Assembly (NCBI GenBank): GCA_963741565.1 | Contig: CAVUIK010000008.1 | Location: forward strand, 620,001-684,000 | Direction of reading: 5' to 3' | Source: Ga0077555 sp963741565 | GTDB lineage: Bacteria > Pseudomonadota > Alphaproteobacteria > Rhizobiales > Hyphomicrobiaceae | DNA: 64,000 bases | Shown: positions 8,169-17,057 of the stretch, in pieces | Layout: each line of letters begins with the position of its first letter | Numbering within the stretch: position 1 is the stretch's first letter | Program-made: the position numbers and the translations under genes | Notes under the pieces: model-generated | What the model saw: the letters and a program-made list of their open reading frames with translations, nothing else | Told to the model about the DNA's origin: nothing | Database searches by the model: none

Positions 8169-10280
8169 ATGTCAGAACTACTGCTCGAACTATTTTCCGA
8201 GGAAATCCCTGCGCGGATGCAGGCCCGCGCCGCCGACGATCTCAAGCGGCTCGTCGCCGACGGCCTGAAAGCCAAGGGGCTCACCACAGGTGGGTCGATG
8301 TCGTTTGCGACGCCGCGCCGCCTCGTTCTGGTCGTCGAAAGTGTGCCGGAAAAATCGCCGAGCGTGTCCGAGGAGAAGAAGGGCCCGCGCGTTGGTGCGC
8401 CCGACGCTGCCATACAAGGCTTCCTCAAAGGGTCCGGCTTTACGGATATCGGCGAGGCCGAGATCGTGAAGGACGCCAAGAAGGGCGATTTCTACATTGC
8501 GCGCATCGACCGTCCCGGACAGCCGGCCGCGGCGATCATTGCCGACGTCGTGCGCGAGACCCTCGAAAACTTTCCCTGGCCAAAGTCCCAACGCTGGGGC
8601 TCCGGCACATTCACCTGGGTGCGGCCATTGCATTCGATCGTCTGTCTGCTCGGGGGCAAGGTCGTGCCTTTGCAGGTCGGCGGCGTCGCCAGTGGCACGC
8701 TCACGCGCGGCCATCGCTTTCACGGCAATACACCGTTCAACGTGAAGGACTTCAATGACTACGGCACCAAATTGAAGGCCGCAAAGGTGCTGTTGCCCGC
8801 CTCCGAGCGCGCCGAGATGATACGGGAGCAAGCCCAGGCGCTCGCAAAGAAAGCAAAACTGGAACTGGTCGAGGACGAAGCGCTGCTCGCCGAGAACGCC
8901 GGCCTGACCGAATGGCCGACTGTTCTGATGGGCACGTTCGACGAGGCGTTTCTTGCCGTTCCCGGCGAATGCCTGACAACGTCGATGAAGACGCATCAGA
9001 AGTGCTTCTCCCTGCGCGACCCCAAGACGAACAAGCTCACCAACAAGTTTCTTGCCGTGTCGAATCTCATCGCATCGGATGGCGGCATCGAAATCATCAA
9101 GGGCAACGAAAAGGTGATCCGCGCGCGGTTATCGGATGCCAAATTCTTCTGGGAGCAAGACCTCAAGCGCAAGCTCGAACCCATGCATTTCGAATTGAAG
9201 GGCATCACGTTCCACGAGAAGCTCGGCTCCCAGTGGGATCGCATGGAGCGCATTACGGAGCTCGCGCGACAGATTGCCGGCTCCGTGGACGCGGAGCCGG
9301 AACTGGCCGGCCGCGCCGCGCAACTGTGCAAAGCCGATCTCGTCTCGGGCATGGTGGGTGAATTCCCGGAGTTGCAGGGTCTCATGGGCCGCTACTACGC
9401 CGAGGCCGAGCACATGAACCCTAAAATCGCGATGGCGATCGAGGAGCACTACAAGCCGAGAGGCCAGTCCGACACAATACCGAACGCGCCTGTTTCGGTC
9501 GCGCTCGCCCTCGCCGATAAGCTCGACACTCTGGTCGGGTTCTGGGCGATCGACGAGAAGCCAACCGGCTCGGGCGACCCCTATCAGCTGCGCCGCGCCG
9601 CGCTCGGCGTGATCCGGATCCTGCTGGAAAACGACCTCAGGGTGCAGCTGCGGAACGTGATCCAAACCCATTTCATGGAGCGGGTCGGCAAGATCCCAAG
9701 CAAACTCTCGCCGCCTGAGATGCTCTTGAAAGGCGTCGACGCCAACGGCCTTGGCCACGACCTGCTGACCTTCTTCGCCGACCGGCTCAAGGTTTACCTC
9801 CGGGAGAAGGGCGCGCGGCACGACCTGATCGATGCCGTATTCTCGCTCGGCGACCAGGACGACCTCGCACTGATCGTGAAGCGCGTCGAGGCACTCGAGG
9901 CGTTCCTCAAAACCGATGACGGCCAAAACCTGCTCGCCGGCGTAAAGCGCGCGGCCAACATCCTCGCGATCGAGGAGAAGAAAGACAAGAAAACCCACGA
10001 CGGCCGCTACGACATTCAACTGCTGGTCGAGACCGAGGAGACGGCACTGGCCGCCGCCATTGAAAGCGCCAAGCAGGACACGGTTGCCGCCATCAATGTC
10101 GAGAACTTCAAAGGCGCCATGAACGCCCTTGCCGACCTGCGCAAACCGGTCGACGCCTTCTTCGAGAAGGTCACGGTCAATGCGCCGGACGCAAAACTGC
10201 GAGAAAACCGGCTGCGCCTCCTATCAGAAATCCGCACCGCAACCCTAGGCGTCGCCGACTTTTCCAAGATCGCCGGCTAG
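8169..10280 (+). CDS. glyS: Glycine-tRNA ligase beta subunit
   Basis: 703 aa, normal for the beta subunit of the bacterial alpha2-beta2 glycyl-tRNA synthetase. The N-terminus has the family signature LLLELFSEEIPARMQ. A central HD-type region includes RYYAEAEHMNPKIA and PYQLRRAALGVIRI, and a C-terminal anticodon-binding domain with FFEKVTVNA closes the protein. It charges tRNA-Gly together with GlyQ. No glyQ is visible on either side. In most relatives it lies upstream, separated by few genes, so here it is either outside the window or elsewhere. The gene converges with the usp gene at 10305. Confidence 0.96.
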   Translation: MSELLLELFSEEIPARMQARAADDLKRLVADGLKAKGLTTGGSMSFATPRRLVLVVESVPEKSPSVSEEKKGPRVGAPDAAIQGFLKGSGFTDIGEAEIVKDAKKGDFYIARIDRPGQPAAAIIADVVRETLENFPWPKSQRWGSGTFTWVRPLHSIVCLLGGKVVPLQVGGVASGTLTRGHRFHGNTPFNVKDFNDYGTKLKAAKVLLPASERAEMIREQAQALAKKAKLELVEDEALLAENAGLTEWPTVLMGTFDEAFLAVPGECLTTSMKTHQKCFSLRDPKTNKLTNKFLAVSNLIASDGGIEIIKGNEKVIRARLSDAKFFWEQDLKRKLEPMHFELKGITFHEKLGSQWDRMERITELARQIAGSVDAEPELAGRAAQLCKADLVSGMVGEFPELQGLMGRYYAEAEHMNPKIAMAIEEHYKPRGQSDTIPNAPVSVALALADKLDTLVGFWAIDEKPTGSGDPYQLRRAALGVIRILLENDLRVQLRNVIQTHFMERVGKIPSKLSPPEMLLKGVDANGLGHDLLTFFADRLKVYLREKGARHDLIDAVFSLGDQDDLALIVKRVEALEAFLKTDDGQNLLAGVKRAANILAIEEKKDKKTHDGRYDIQLLVETEETALAAAIESAKQDTVAAINVENFKGAMNALADLRKPVDAFFEKVTVNAPDAKLRENRLRLLSEIRTATLGVADFSKIAG

Positions 10281-10304
10281 GGACAATTGCCTTCTCCCGC
10301 GCAG

Positions 10305-10742
10305 TTAACGCACCACCAGAACCGGCACCGTCGCGTGCGTCAAGACTTTGTGCGTCTCACTGCCGAGCACCACGGCCGAGACCCCGCTCCGGCCATGCGA
10401 CGCCATGACGATGAGATCGCAGCCCTTGTCTTTCGCCGTCTTGATGATGGCTTCCCAAGGATAGTCTCCGGTTGCCTTCACCATCTCGACCGGCACTCCC
10501 GCCGCCTTGGCCGCCAGTTCGATGGCGGCAAGGTTCTCGCCGGCAAGCTTCGCCGACTCGGCTTGTATCAGGGCGGCCAAATGATCCGGGATCAATGCCT
10601 TCGGTGTTCCGGTATGCAGCGGCTGGGCAACAGTCACGCCGACCACCTTGCACTTTGCGAATTTGGCCAGGGCTACTCCGTGCTGGATCGCCCGAAGGCA
10701 GAACTCGCTTCCGTCCGTCGGAATGAGAATGGATTTGTACAT
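10305..10742 (-). CDS. Universal stress protein, UspA family
   Basis: 145 aa, one complete Usp domain. The N-terminal strand MYKSILIPTDGSE holds the conserved Asp. The ATP-binding motif of the ATP-binding Usp class (G-x2-G-x9-G-S/T) appears as SHGRSG followed by LGSET near residues 115-128. It is a cytoplasmic stress-related nucleotide-binding protein; the specific stimulus is not visible. It is divergently placed from the CoA-transferase gene with 199 bases between them, and convergent with glyS. Confidence 0.92.
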   Translation of the reverse strand: MYKSILIPTDGSEFCLRAIQHGVALAKFAKCKVVGVTVAQPLHTGTPKALIPDHLAALIQAESAKLAGENLAAIELAAKAAGVPVEMVKATGDYPWEAIIKTAKDKGCDLIVMASHGRSGVSAVVLGSETHKVLTHATVPVLVVR

Positions 10743-10941
10743 CTCGGCGTCTCCTGAAGGTCATCGCGCCCCTGCATAACCCGAGAAGACGTTTGGCGGT
10801 ATGCGATTTATCAACGCCGTTATGAAATCCGCATTTTGCTTACCAAACCGAACCGATTTACCGCGTTTCCCAGGATGACAAACTCGCCGCTCCAGCCCTA
10901 TAAGTCGACATCGCCCATCACGCTTGGCAAGGAACTCTGTC

Positions 10942-12162
10942 ATGGCTGGACCACTGTCCCATATCCGCGTTCTCGATTTGACGCGCGTGCTCGCGGGGCC
11001 GTGGTGCGCCCAGAACCTCGCCGATCTCGGTGCCGAAGTCATCAAGGTCGAGCGGCCGAAGAAGGGAGACGACAGCCGCGCCTATGGCCCGCCGTGGATC
11101 AAGGACCAGAGCGGCAAGGAGACCAAGGAAGCTGCCTATTTCATGGCAGCCAACCGCGGCAAGAAATCGATCACAATCGACATCGCCAGCGCAGAAGGTC
11201 AGTCCATCGTCCGCGAGCTCGCCGCGCGCGCCGACGTCCTGCTGGAGAACTACAAGACCGGCGACCTCAATCGCTATAAGCTCGGCTACGACGACCTCAA
11301 GTCCATCAATCCACGCTTGATCTACTGCTCGATTACCGGCTTTGGACAAACCGGTCCCTATCGCGAGCGGCCCGGCTTCGATTTCATGGTGCAGGGCATC
11401 GGCGGCTTCATGAGCGTGACCGGCGAGCGCGACGACCGCCCCGGCGGCGGCCCTCAGCGCGCAGGCGTACCGATCGTCGACATCATGACCGGCATGTACG
11501 CGACAATCGCGGTGACGGCCGCGATCGCGCATCGCGAAAGGAGCGGCGTCGGACAGTTCATCGATATGGCACTGCTCGATACGCAGGTCGCGATCCTGGC
11601 CAATCAGGGCATGAACTTCCTTGCCACCGGCGAGCCACCTGGACGCCTCGGCAATACGCATCCCAACATCGTCCCGTATCAGGCTTTCAAGACCAAGGAC
11701 GGCGACATCATCCTCGCCTGCGGCAACGACAATCTCTTCAATAAATTCTGCGAAGTCGCTGACGCGCCGCAGCTGCCCAAAGATCCGCGATTTGCGACAA
11801 ACGGGGCCCGTGTCTCCAACCGAGCCGCAATGGACGAGGTCCTCATCCCGATCTTCCAGAAACGGACGACCGCCCAGTGGGTCAACGACCTGGACAAAGG
11901 TGGCGTGCCTTGCGGTCCCATCAACAATCTCAAAGAGGTCTTCGACGATCCGCAGATCAAGGCGCGCGGCATGCGGGTCGAACTACCCCACGCCACGGCC
12001 GGCAAAGTACCGGTCATCCGCAGCCCAATGCGCTTCTCCGGAACCCCTATTGAACACTCGGTCGGCCCGCCGACGCTCGGACAGCACACCGAAGAAGTGT
12101 TGCGCGGCCTTGGCCGTTCACCGGAGGAGATCGCACGTCTCAAATCAAGCGGCACCGTTTAG
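10942..12162 (+). CDS. Class III (CaiB/BaiF) CoA-transferase
   Basis: 406 aa, standard length. The opening LSHIRVLDLTRVLAGPW, the LGAEVIKVERP strand and the catalytic-type Asp in PIVDIMTGMYA (about residue 176) identify the family, which moves CoA from one acyl-CoA to another carboxylic acid through an aspartyl-CoA intermediate. Candidate substrates such as formyl, succinyl or crotonobetainyl cannot be told apart here. The ATG at 10942 is preferred over the in-frame one at 10924 because AAGGAA precedes it and the family normally starts just before the LSHIRVLDL strand. It is a single-gene unit. Confidence 0.9.
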   Translation: MAGPLSHIRVLDLTRVLAGPWCAQNLADLGAEVIKVERPKKGDDSRAYGPPWIKDQSGKETKEAAYFMAANRGKKSITIDIASAEGQSIVRELAARADVLLENYKTGDLNRYKLGYDDLKSINPRLIYCSITGFGQTGPYRERPGFDFMVQGIGGFMSVTGERDDRPGGGPQRAGVPIVDIMTGMYATIAVTAAIAHRERSGVGQFIDMALLDTQVAILANQGMNFLATGEPPGRLGNTHPNIVPYQAFKTKDGDIILACGNDNLFNKFCEVADAPQLPKDPRFATNGARVSNRAAMDEVLIPIFQKRTTAQWVNDLDKGGVPCGPINNLKEVFDDPQIKARGMRVELPHATAGKVPVIRSPMRFSGTPIEHSVGPPTLGQHTEEVLRGLGRSPEEIARLKSSGTV

Positions 12163-12395
12163 CGCTTGATCTGGGCTCGTTTTCACCAACCGCCAGCTTC
12201 ATATCGGCTCGCCATGAGCATAGCATGCGCACGCCGGCGGGAGATCCAGCCCCCGCCGAATGATAACCATTTTTTTTAAACATTGAAAATTATCAGCCTC
12301 ACAGGAAAATCAATTTGTTCACGACGCAAGATATGGTTCATATTCGATGGGACCGCGTCCGGTCCCGATGAACCTGATGCCGAGAAAGTAACGCC
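12163..12395. promoter_or_regulatory. AT-rich leader of the GTPase/OmpA module, with a hairpin
   Basis: 233-base intergenic region. A GC hairpin (CGGCGGG 12235-12241 with CCCGCCG 12252-12258) is followed 11 bases later by eight T at 12270-12277; this may terminate the CoA-transferase transcript. The stretch 12259-12350 is the most AT-rich in the neighbourhood, contains a TGATAA/TTATCA dyad around the T run, and is the likely promoter region for the module. A possible -35/-10 pair is TTGTTC (12315) and TCATAT (12338), spaced 17; the match to consensus is weak. Confidence 0.4.
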
Positions 12396-12728
12396 ATGTC
12401 GACGTCGCCCTTCAGCGATGGCCGGAACGGGACCGCATCGCGCGAATCCCGTGAGAGCTTTGAGGACAAGATGGAGCAGATCCGCGACCTGCTCTATGGC
12501 GAGTTCAAGCGCGACAATGATGCGCGCATTGCCCTGATCGAGGCACGCGTGCGGGAACTCGATGCCGGGCTGCACCGCAAGCTCGACGCCATCCAAGCGC
12601 AACTCGCGTCGATTTCGAGCGAGATGAAGAGCGACCGTACAGCCGCTTTCGACGAGCTGTCGATGAGCGTTTTCGAGCTGGGGGAGCGCATCCGTCGGAT
12701 CTCCCGCTCTCCAACGAACTCGGAGTAG
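12396..12728 (+). CDS. Small coiled-coil protein, first gene of the GTPase/OmpA module
   Basis: 110 aa. After a short polar start, residues about 22-100 form an amphipathic helix with heptad spacing, opening with KMEQIRDLLYGEFKRD and ending near ELGERIRRISR. It has no signal peptide or membrane segment, so it is cytoplasmic. From memory, similar small proteins with a QIRDLL(Y/F)GE-like opening precede OmpA-domain genes in related modules in cyanobacteria and proteobacteria; I could not check this by search. The gap to the next gene is 52 bases. The function is unknown; its position suggests a scaffold or regulator of the membrane protein or GTPase. Confidence 0.7.
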   Translation: MSTSPFSDGRNGTASRESRESFEDKMEQIRDLLYGEFKRDNDARIALIEARVRELDAGLHRKLDAIQAQLASISSEMKSDRTAAFDELSMSVFELGERIRRISRSPTNSE

Positions 12729-12780
12729 GAGCGCGCGAGCGGCGGGAAAGCCGTGACGGCAGTTCCATGCCAGAGAGCAC

Positions 12781-14872
12781 ATGACCCAGCAATCCGTCTC
12801 ACGCCTGAAAGAATTGCTTTTCGACAAGGAAAGCCGGGAGCTCGACGCTCTCGCGCGCCGCATCGACCAGGTCTATGAGCGTGCTGGCGGCGACCAGCAG
12901 TTTCAGTCCAGCGTAGCCAAAGTGCTCGATGGGGCACTGCGCGATGCCGAAGTCGACCGCCACGACGAATTGGCGACGGCGATGGCGCCGATGGTCGTGC
13001 GAACCATCCGAGCCGAGCTGATGTCCGGCCAGATGCAGGATCAGCTGTCGAACGCCCTCTACCCGAAGATGGGCGAGATGGTCCGCCGCTATGTAGCCAG
13101 CGCGGTTCGCGATGCCATGGCCGAGATCAATCGGCGCATCGAATCCGGCCTCACTCAGAACAAGCTCGCCTTGAAGCTGCAAAGCATCGCGACGGGGCGG
13201 TCTATGGCGGAGTTGGCGCTGGCAGGCGGCCAGAAAATCGAAGTCGAAGAGCTTTATCTCATCCGGCGCGGCTCCGGCCAGCTCGTTCAACACTGGGAAC
13301 GAGACGCCGAGACGCGGCTCACTCAAACAGGCCAGAACCGCGACACACTCGTCAGTGGCTTCCTGACCGCAATCACCGCATTTGCCGAGGAAGCCTTCGA
13401 AGCGGACAAAGCCAGCCTCAGAACGCTCGACCTTGACGATCATCGGATTTATCTGCGCGGTTCACCGGCATTTCTGCTGGCAGCGAAATGTCGTGGCACA
13501 TCGTCAATCCCGGTCGAGCAAATATTCGACGATGAGCTGAACAAGGTCCTGACCAAGCAGCAGTCGATCGACGAGAGCGCGGCGCGTTCCCGTCGCGATG
13601 GCGCGCCGATTGATGCGAGTCAGCTTCATCGCGGCGCGTTGACCGATGCATCCATGCGGCTCGAGACGCTGATATCCGAGAGACAGGCCGAACTTACTGA
13701 GAAGCGCGCGAGTCTTGGCTCCCTTGAAGGCCGCCATGTGGATCGTGGGGCTGCCACTGGCCACCTACATTGGCTGGCAATCCTATATCGGCTTCACGAC
13801 ACGCCAAACCCAAGCTCAGGCCGACGCCATCGTGCGCAACATGCCGGAATTGGCCGGCTATCCCGTGAAGGCGCGGGTCGAGCGCGGAAGTGGTGCCATT
13901 TGGGTTGTCGGACTGACCCCATCCGAGGCATCACGCATTGCCCTGCTCGGACGCCTCAAGGAACTGGCCCCGCAGGCTGTGCTCAGTGAAGCCGTCAGCG
14001 TGTTGCCGAAAACCGACGTCGAATCCGAACTCCGCGCCGACGGCCTCCGCCGCTCGATCGAGCGGGCGGAACGGCGGCTTGAAACCGTCGGCAACGATCT
14101 CGATCGCATTGGCGGGCGCATCACATCGCCGGACGACCGCGAGGCCGTGGATGCCGCCAAGATGGCTTCCGAGCGCGTCAGCAAGGCCATGAAGTCGACG
14201 CCGAAAGGCCGAGAGAGCCCTGAGCTGATCGATGCCTTGCATGAGGCGATCCGACGAATGCGGGTCGTCGCCGATCGCTTGGCCGCGGTCGTCGGCTCGA
14301 GCGCGGGTGCGGCTTCCCTTGCAGCCGGCCCCTACGGCGAGTTCCCGAAAGGCGCGACGGAAAGTGCAGAAGTCCTGGCGTTATCGGCCGAGCGGATCGG
14401 AAGCTTGGCCGTCGCAATCGAGCAATCACGGATCGTGGCGCCACTCGACGCCCGGCTTGTCGAGTTGGCCCGCCGGTTCGACGGCCTCAAGTTCGATCCG
14501 TCGCCGCGCCAGAGGCTCGAATCCTTCGTACGCTCCCACGCCGTTTTTTTTGCTGACGGCGCTACGTACCGCAATCCCGAGTTGGCCCGCAAGACCGCCA
14601 ACGACCTGGCCAGTCTGCTGACACCGACATCGGGGTCAATTCGCGTCGTCGGCTACACCGACGAAGCCGGCCAAGCGGCGCGGAACTCGCAGCTTTCGCT
14701 TTCGCGCGCCGAACGCGTCATCGAGGATCTCGTTGCAGCCGGAATTCCCCGGCGCCGTCTGATTGCGCTTGGCCGCGCGACCGGCCCCGACATTTCGACA
14801 AGTAAAGGCCTGGACAGCCCCAATCGTCGAGTTGAGTTCGAAATCGGATTCGACGGCGAGGAGGCGCAATGA
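12781..14872 (+). CDS. OmpA-domain membrane protein of the GTPase module (frameshifted in this sequence)
   Basis: Read as one gene of about 696 aa with one frameshift at about 13673-13715. The first part (12781 to about 13710) is a cytoplasmic region with the segment QKIEVEELYLIRRGSG. The second frame continues with a single membrane helix (AAMWIVGLPLATYIGW), a BON-like stretch, a coiled coil, and a C-terminal OmpA/peptidoglycan-binding domain (about 14510-14860, SHAVFFADGA to PNRRVEFEIGF). The second frame is closed by a stop at 13670, and its only nearby start is TTG 13715 with no ribosome site. The downstream part also lies 270 bases before the first frame ends. One polypeptide is therefore more likely than two. 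It would link the cytoplasm to peptidoglycan. The stop overlaps the GTPase ATG (ATGA). Confidence 0.8.
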
Positions 14873-15387
14873 CAATGATGTCGAAAAAGCTTTTGCTTCT
14901 CGGCGACATGGGAGTCGGCAAGACCTCGCTCATCCGCCGGCTCATCCTGGATGAATTGCCAACCGACTACCTTCCGACCATGGGCGTCGACCTCTACCGC
15001 TACCATCATCAGTTCGCGAAGGGTGGCCGGCAGGACATGCTCGAATTCGTGGTCTGGGACATCGACGGCAGCTATGGCCCGAGCATTTTCCAGCATGTCT
15101 ATAGCAAGGGCGCATCGGCCGCACTGATCATCGGCGACGTCCTGCGTCCGGCAACGATCTCTCTGATGGTTGATCTGGCCCAAGGCTTCCAAGCTGCCAT
15201 GCCGGGCCGCGAGTTTGCCTTCATCCTCAACAAGGAAGACCTCGTCGCGTCGCACGGCGAAGTCATCCTGCCAGCCCCCCTTCAGACGGCAAGACAACCA
15301 GTAATCTGGACCAGTGCATTGAAGAACACCAACGTCAAACCTGCATTTGCAACGGTCGCGGAGGCTGTCATTCGCCGTGAAGCCTGA
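14869..15387 (+). CDS. Ras/Rab-like small GTPase of the OmpA/kinase module
   Basis: 172 aa, a single small-GTPase domain. P-loop GDMGVGKT at residues 12-19; G2 threonine T37 in PTMGVD, resembling the TTIGVD of Rab proteins; G3 D64-I-D-G67; G4 N121-K-E-D124; G5 T148-S-A150. All nucleotide-contact motifs are present. Where Ras and Rab have Gln after the G3 glycine (DTAGQ), this protein has Ser68, so intrinsic hydrolysis may be slow or need a partner. It has no lipidation signal or membrane helix. The ATG overlaps the OmpA-gene stop by 4 bases and its stop overlaps the kinase start, so it is translationally coupled on both sides. It probably switches the signalling between the envelope protein and the kinase. 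Confidence 0.88.
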   Translation: MTMMSKKLLLLGDMGVGKTSLIRRLILDELPTDYLPTMGVDLYRYHHQFAKGGRQDMLEFVVWDIDGSYGPSIFQHVYSKGASAALIIGDVLRPATISLMVDLAQGFQAAMPGREFAFILNKEDLVASHGEVILPAPLQTARQPVIWTSALKNTNVKPAFATVAEAVIRREA

Positions 15388-16552
15388 TCTGCAATTGCGA
15401 GGAATTGGAGCCTTTCACGATGCTGGCGAGTTTCTAGCCGGGCGCGGCATCTATGGGGTCGCGTGGCTCGACGAGACCTTGAAGGTGGTCGAGAAATTTG
15501 GCGACCTCGTCAGCTTCATCCCAATTGGCATCGAGGTGACCCACAGCGTCATCGCATTGATGGGTTGCGACGAGCAGATCAAAACGCTGCGACGCCGCGG
15601 CGGTCGATCGTTCACCGTGCCGAACATCCTGCTTGACCCGATGGACCGCAATAGCTTGCGCATCAATTTTGCGATCTATTGGCTCGAGGATCAGAAACGA
15701 TATCTCTTGCTTGTCGCCCGATCAGGCTCGCGACGGGACATCGAATATCAACTTGCCGTCCAGGTTCGAGGCAGGCTGATGGCCGAATCCGAAGTTGCCG
15801 CCAAGGCAAAGATCATCGCGAAGACGAACGAGGAACTCACCCACGCCAACCGCGACCTGCAAGAGTTCGCCTACGTGATTTCGCATGACCTCAGGGCGCC
15901 ACTTCGCGCGCTTCGATACTTTGCACGCGATGCCCAAACCGCGGTCGCCGACGGTGAGCTAGAGACGGCCGCCGAAAACATCGAGCGTGTCCTCGAACAA
16001 ACCAAGCGAATGGCGGCGATGCTGAACGGGCTGCTGGAATACTCCCGGGTCGGCAGTAAAGACGATAGCGCCGAGACCATCGACATGGGGATCCTGGTCC
16101 GAGATATCACGGGCTCCATCGAACATCATCCGGGGATCAAAATCCTGGTCGAAGGCGACTGGCCGACGATCGTGACGCTGGTCCAGCCGATCGACATCGT
16201 CATTCGCAATCTCATAGATAACGCGGTCAAACATCATGATCGCGATACCGGCCGCATTCACGTCAGAGCCGCTGACGGCGCGACCCATTCCGACGGCGAT
16301 CGCAATATGTGGCTGTTTACAGTCGTCGATGATGGCCCTGGTATTCCGCTTGAATGGCATAGCGCCGTATTCGAACCCTTCCGAAAGATCTCCGGAGGGG
16401 AAGACGGACCGGAAGGCTCGGGCATTGGATTGGCATTGGTCAAAAAGACAGTGGAGCGCTTTCGTGGACGCATTGAATTGAGTTCTGATCCGACGACGGG
16501 CCGCGGCACTGTGTTTCGCATTTTCTGGCCCAAGGCGATCAATCTCTCATAA
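15377..16552 (+). CDS. Sensor histidine kinase with N-terminal PAS-like domain
   Basis: 391 aa from the GTG at 15377, which overlaps the GTPase stop by 11 bases; an in-frame ATG at 15347 lies inside the GTPase. Domains: a PAS-like segment (about 15-120, GIYGVAWLDETLKVVEKFGD), a helical linker, a HisKA domain with phospho-acceptor H170 in VISHDLRAPLRAL, and an ATPase domain with N box NLIDNAVKHHD, G1 DDGPGIP and G2 GSGIGLALVKK. No membrane helix is visible, so it is cytoplasmic and likely senses the state of the GTPase/OmpA complex or a ligand. The response regulator follows by 43 bases. Confidence 0.92.
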   Translation: MKPDLQLRGIGAFHDAGEFLAGRGIYGVAWLDETLKVVEKFGDLVSFIPIGIEVTHSVIALMGCDEQIKTLRRRGGRSFTVPNILLDPMDRNSLRINFAIYWLEDQKRYLLLVARSGSRRDIEYQLAVQVRGRLMAESEVAAKAKIIAKTNEELTHANRDLQEFAYVISHDLRAPLRALRYFARDAQTAVADGELETAAENIERVLEQTKRMAAMLNGLLEYSRVGSKDDSAETIDMGILVRDITGSIEHHPGIKILVEGDWPTIVTLVQPIDIVIRNLIDNAVKHHDRDTGRIHVRAADGATHSDGDRNMWLFTVVDDGPGIPLEWHSAVFEPFRKISGGEDGPEGSGIGLALVKKTVERFRGRIELSSDPTTGRGTVFRIFWPKAINLS

Positions 16553-16595
16553 CGACCAACTTAGGTTTTGGACGGTCAGTGGAGCAAAACACGCG

Positions 16596-17057
16596 ATGAA
16601 GAACCCTACAGGCGGTAATTTTCTCGCCAAAAAGGCTGATCTGACCAAATCGCGCAAGGATTTGCCGAACCTCTCGGATTTTCTCATCATCGAAGACGAG
16701 AACTTCGATGCCGATCGCTTGCGAGCAACCTTACACATCATGTTTGGCTACAACATCGAAGTGCGCCGTGCCAAGACGCTCGGTAGCGCCCTCGACTCGG
16801 TGATCGAGAAAAAACCCGAACTCGTTTTTCTGGATGACTATCTGAAGCCGAGTGACAACGCCACGCATACGATCCCGTTTCTGCGGCGATGCGGATACGC
16901 CGGGCCCATTGTCATCGTGAGCGGGGCTGTTGACCGGCAACGGCGCACGACACTCCTCAAGGCCGGTGCCGTCGATGTCATTCACAAGGATGATCTCGAC
17001 AGCGTTCGCATTGCCGAAGCTCTGGGCCGAGTGCACGTGAGCATGCAGAAGGCCTAG
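16596..17057 (+). CDS. Single-domain response regulator
   Basis: 153 aa: a receiver domain with an N-terminal extension of about 26 residues and no output domain. Acidic pocket E33-D34-E35, phospho-acceptor D80 in LVFLDDYLKP, conserved Ser in VIVSGAV, and the conserved Lys in VIHKDD. It is the likely phosphorylation partner of the kinase encoded just upstream, acting by protein contact rather than DNA binding. It ends the five-gene module; its stop overlaps the 3' end of the convergent phosphopantetheinyl transferase gene by 4 bases. Confidence 0.9.
   Translation: MKNPTGGNFLAKKADLTKSRKDLPNLSDFLIIEDENFDADRLRATLHIMFGYNIEVRRAKTLGSALDSVIEKKPELVFLDDYLKPSDNATHTIPFLRRCGYAGPIVIVSGAVDRQRRTTLLKAGAVDVIHKDDLDSVRIAEALGRVHVSMQKA

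Noticed and set aside
13715..14872. Independent OmpA gene starting at TTG 13715
   Set aside because: No ribosome site, start lies 270 bases inside the preceding open frame, and the upstream frame supplies the expected cytoplasmic part.
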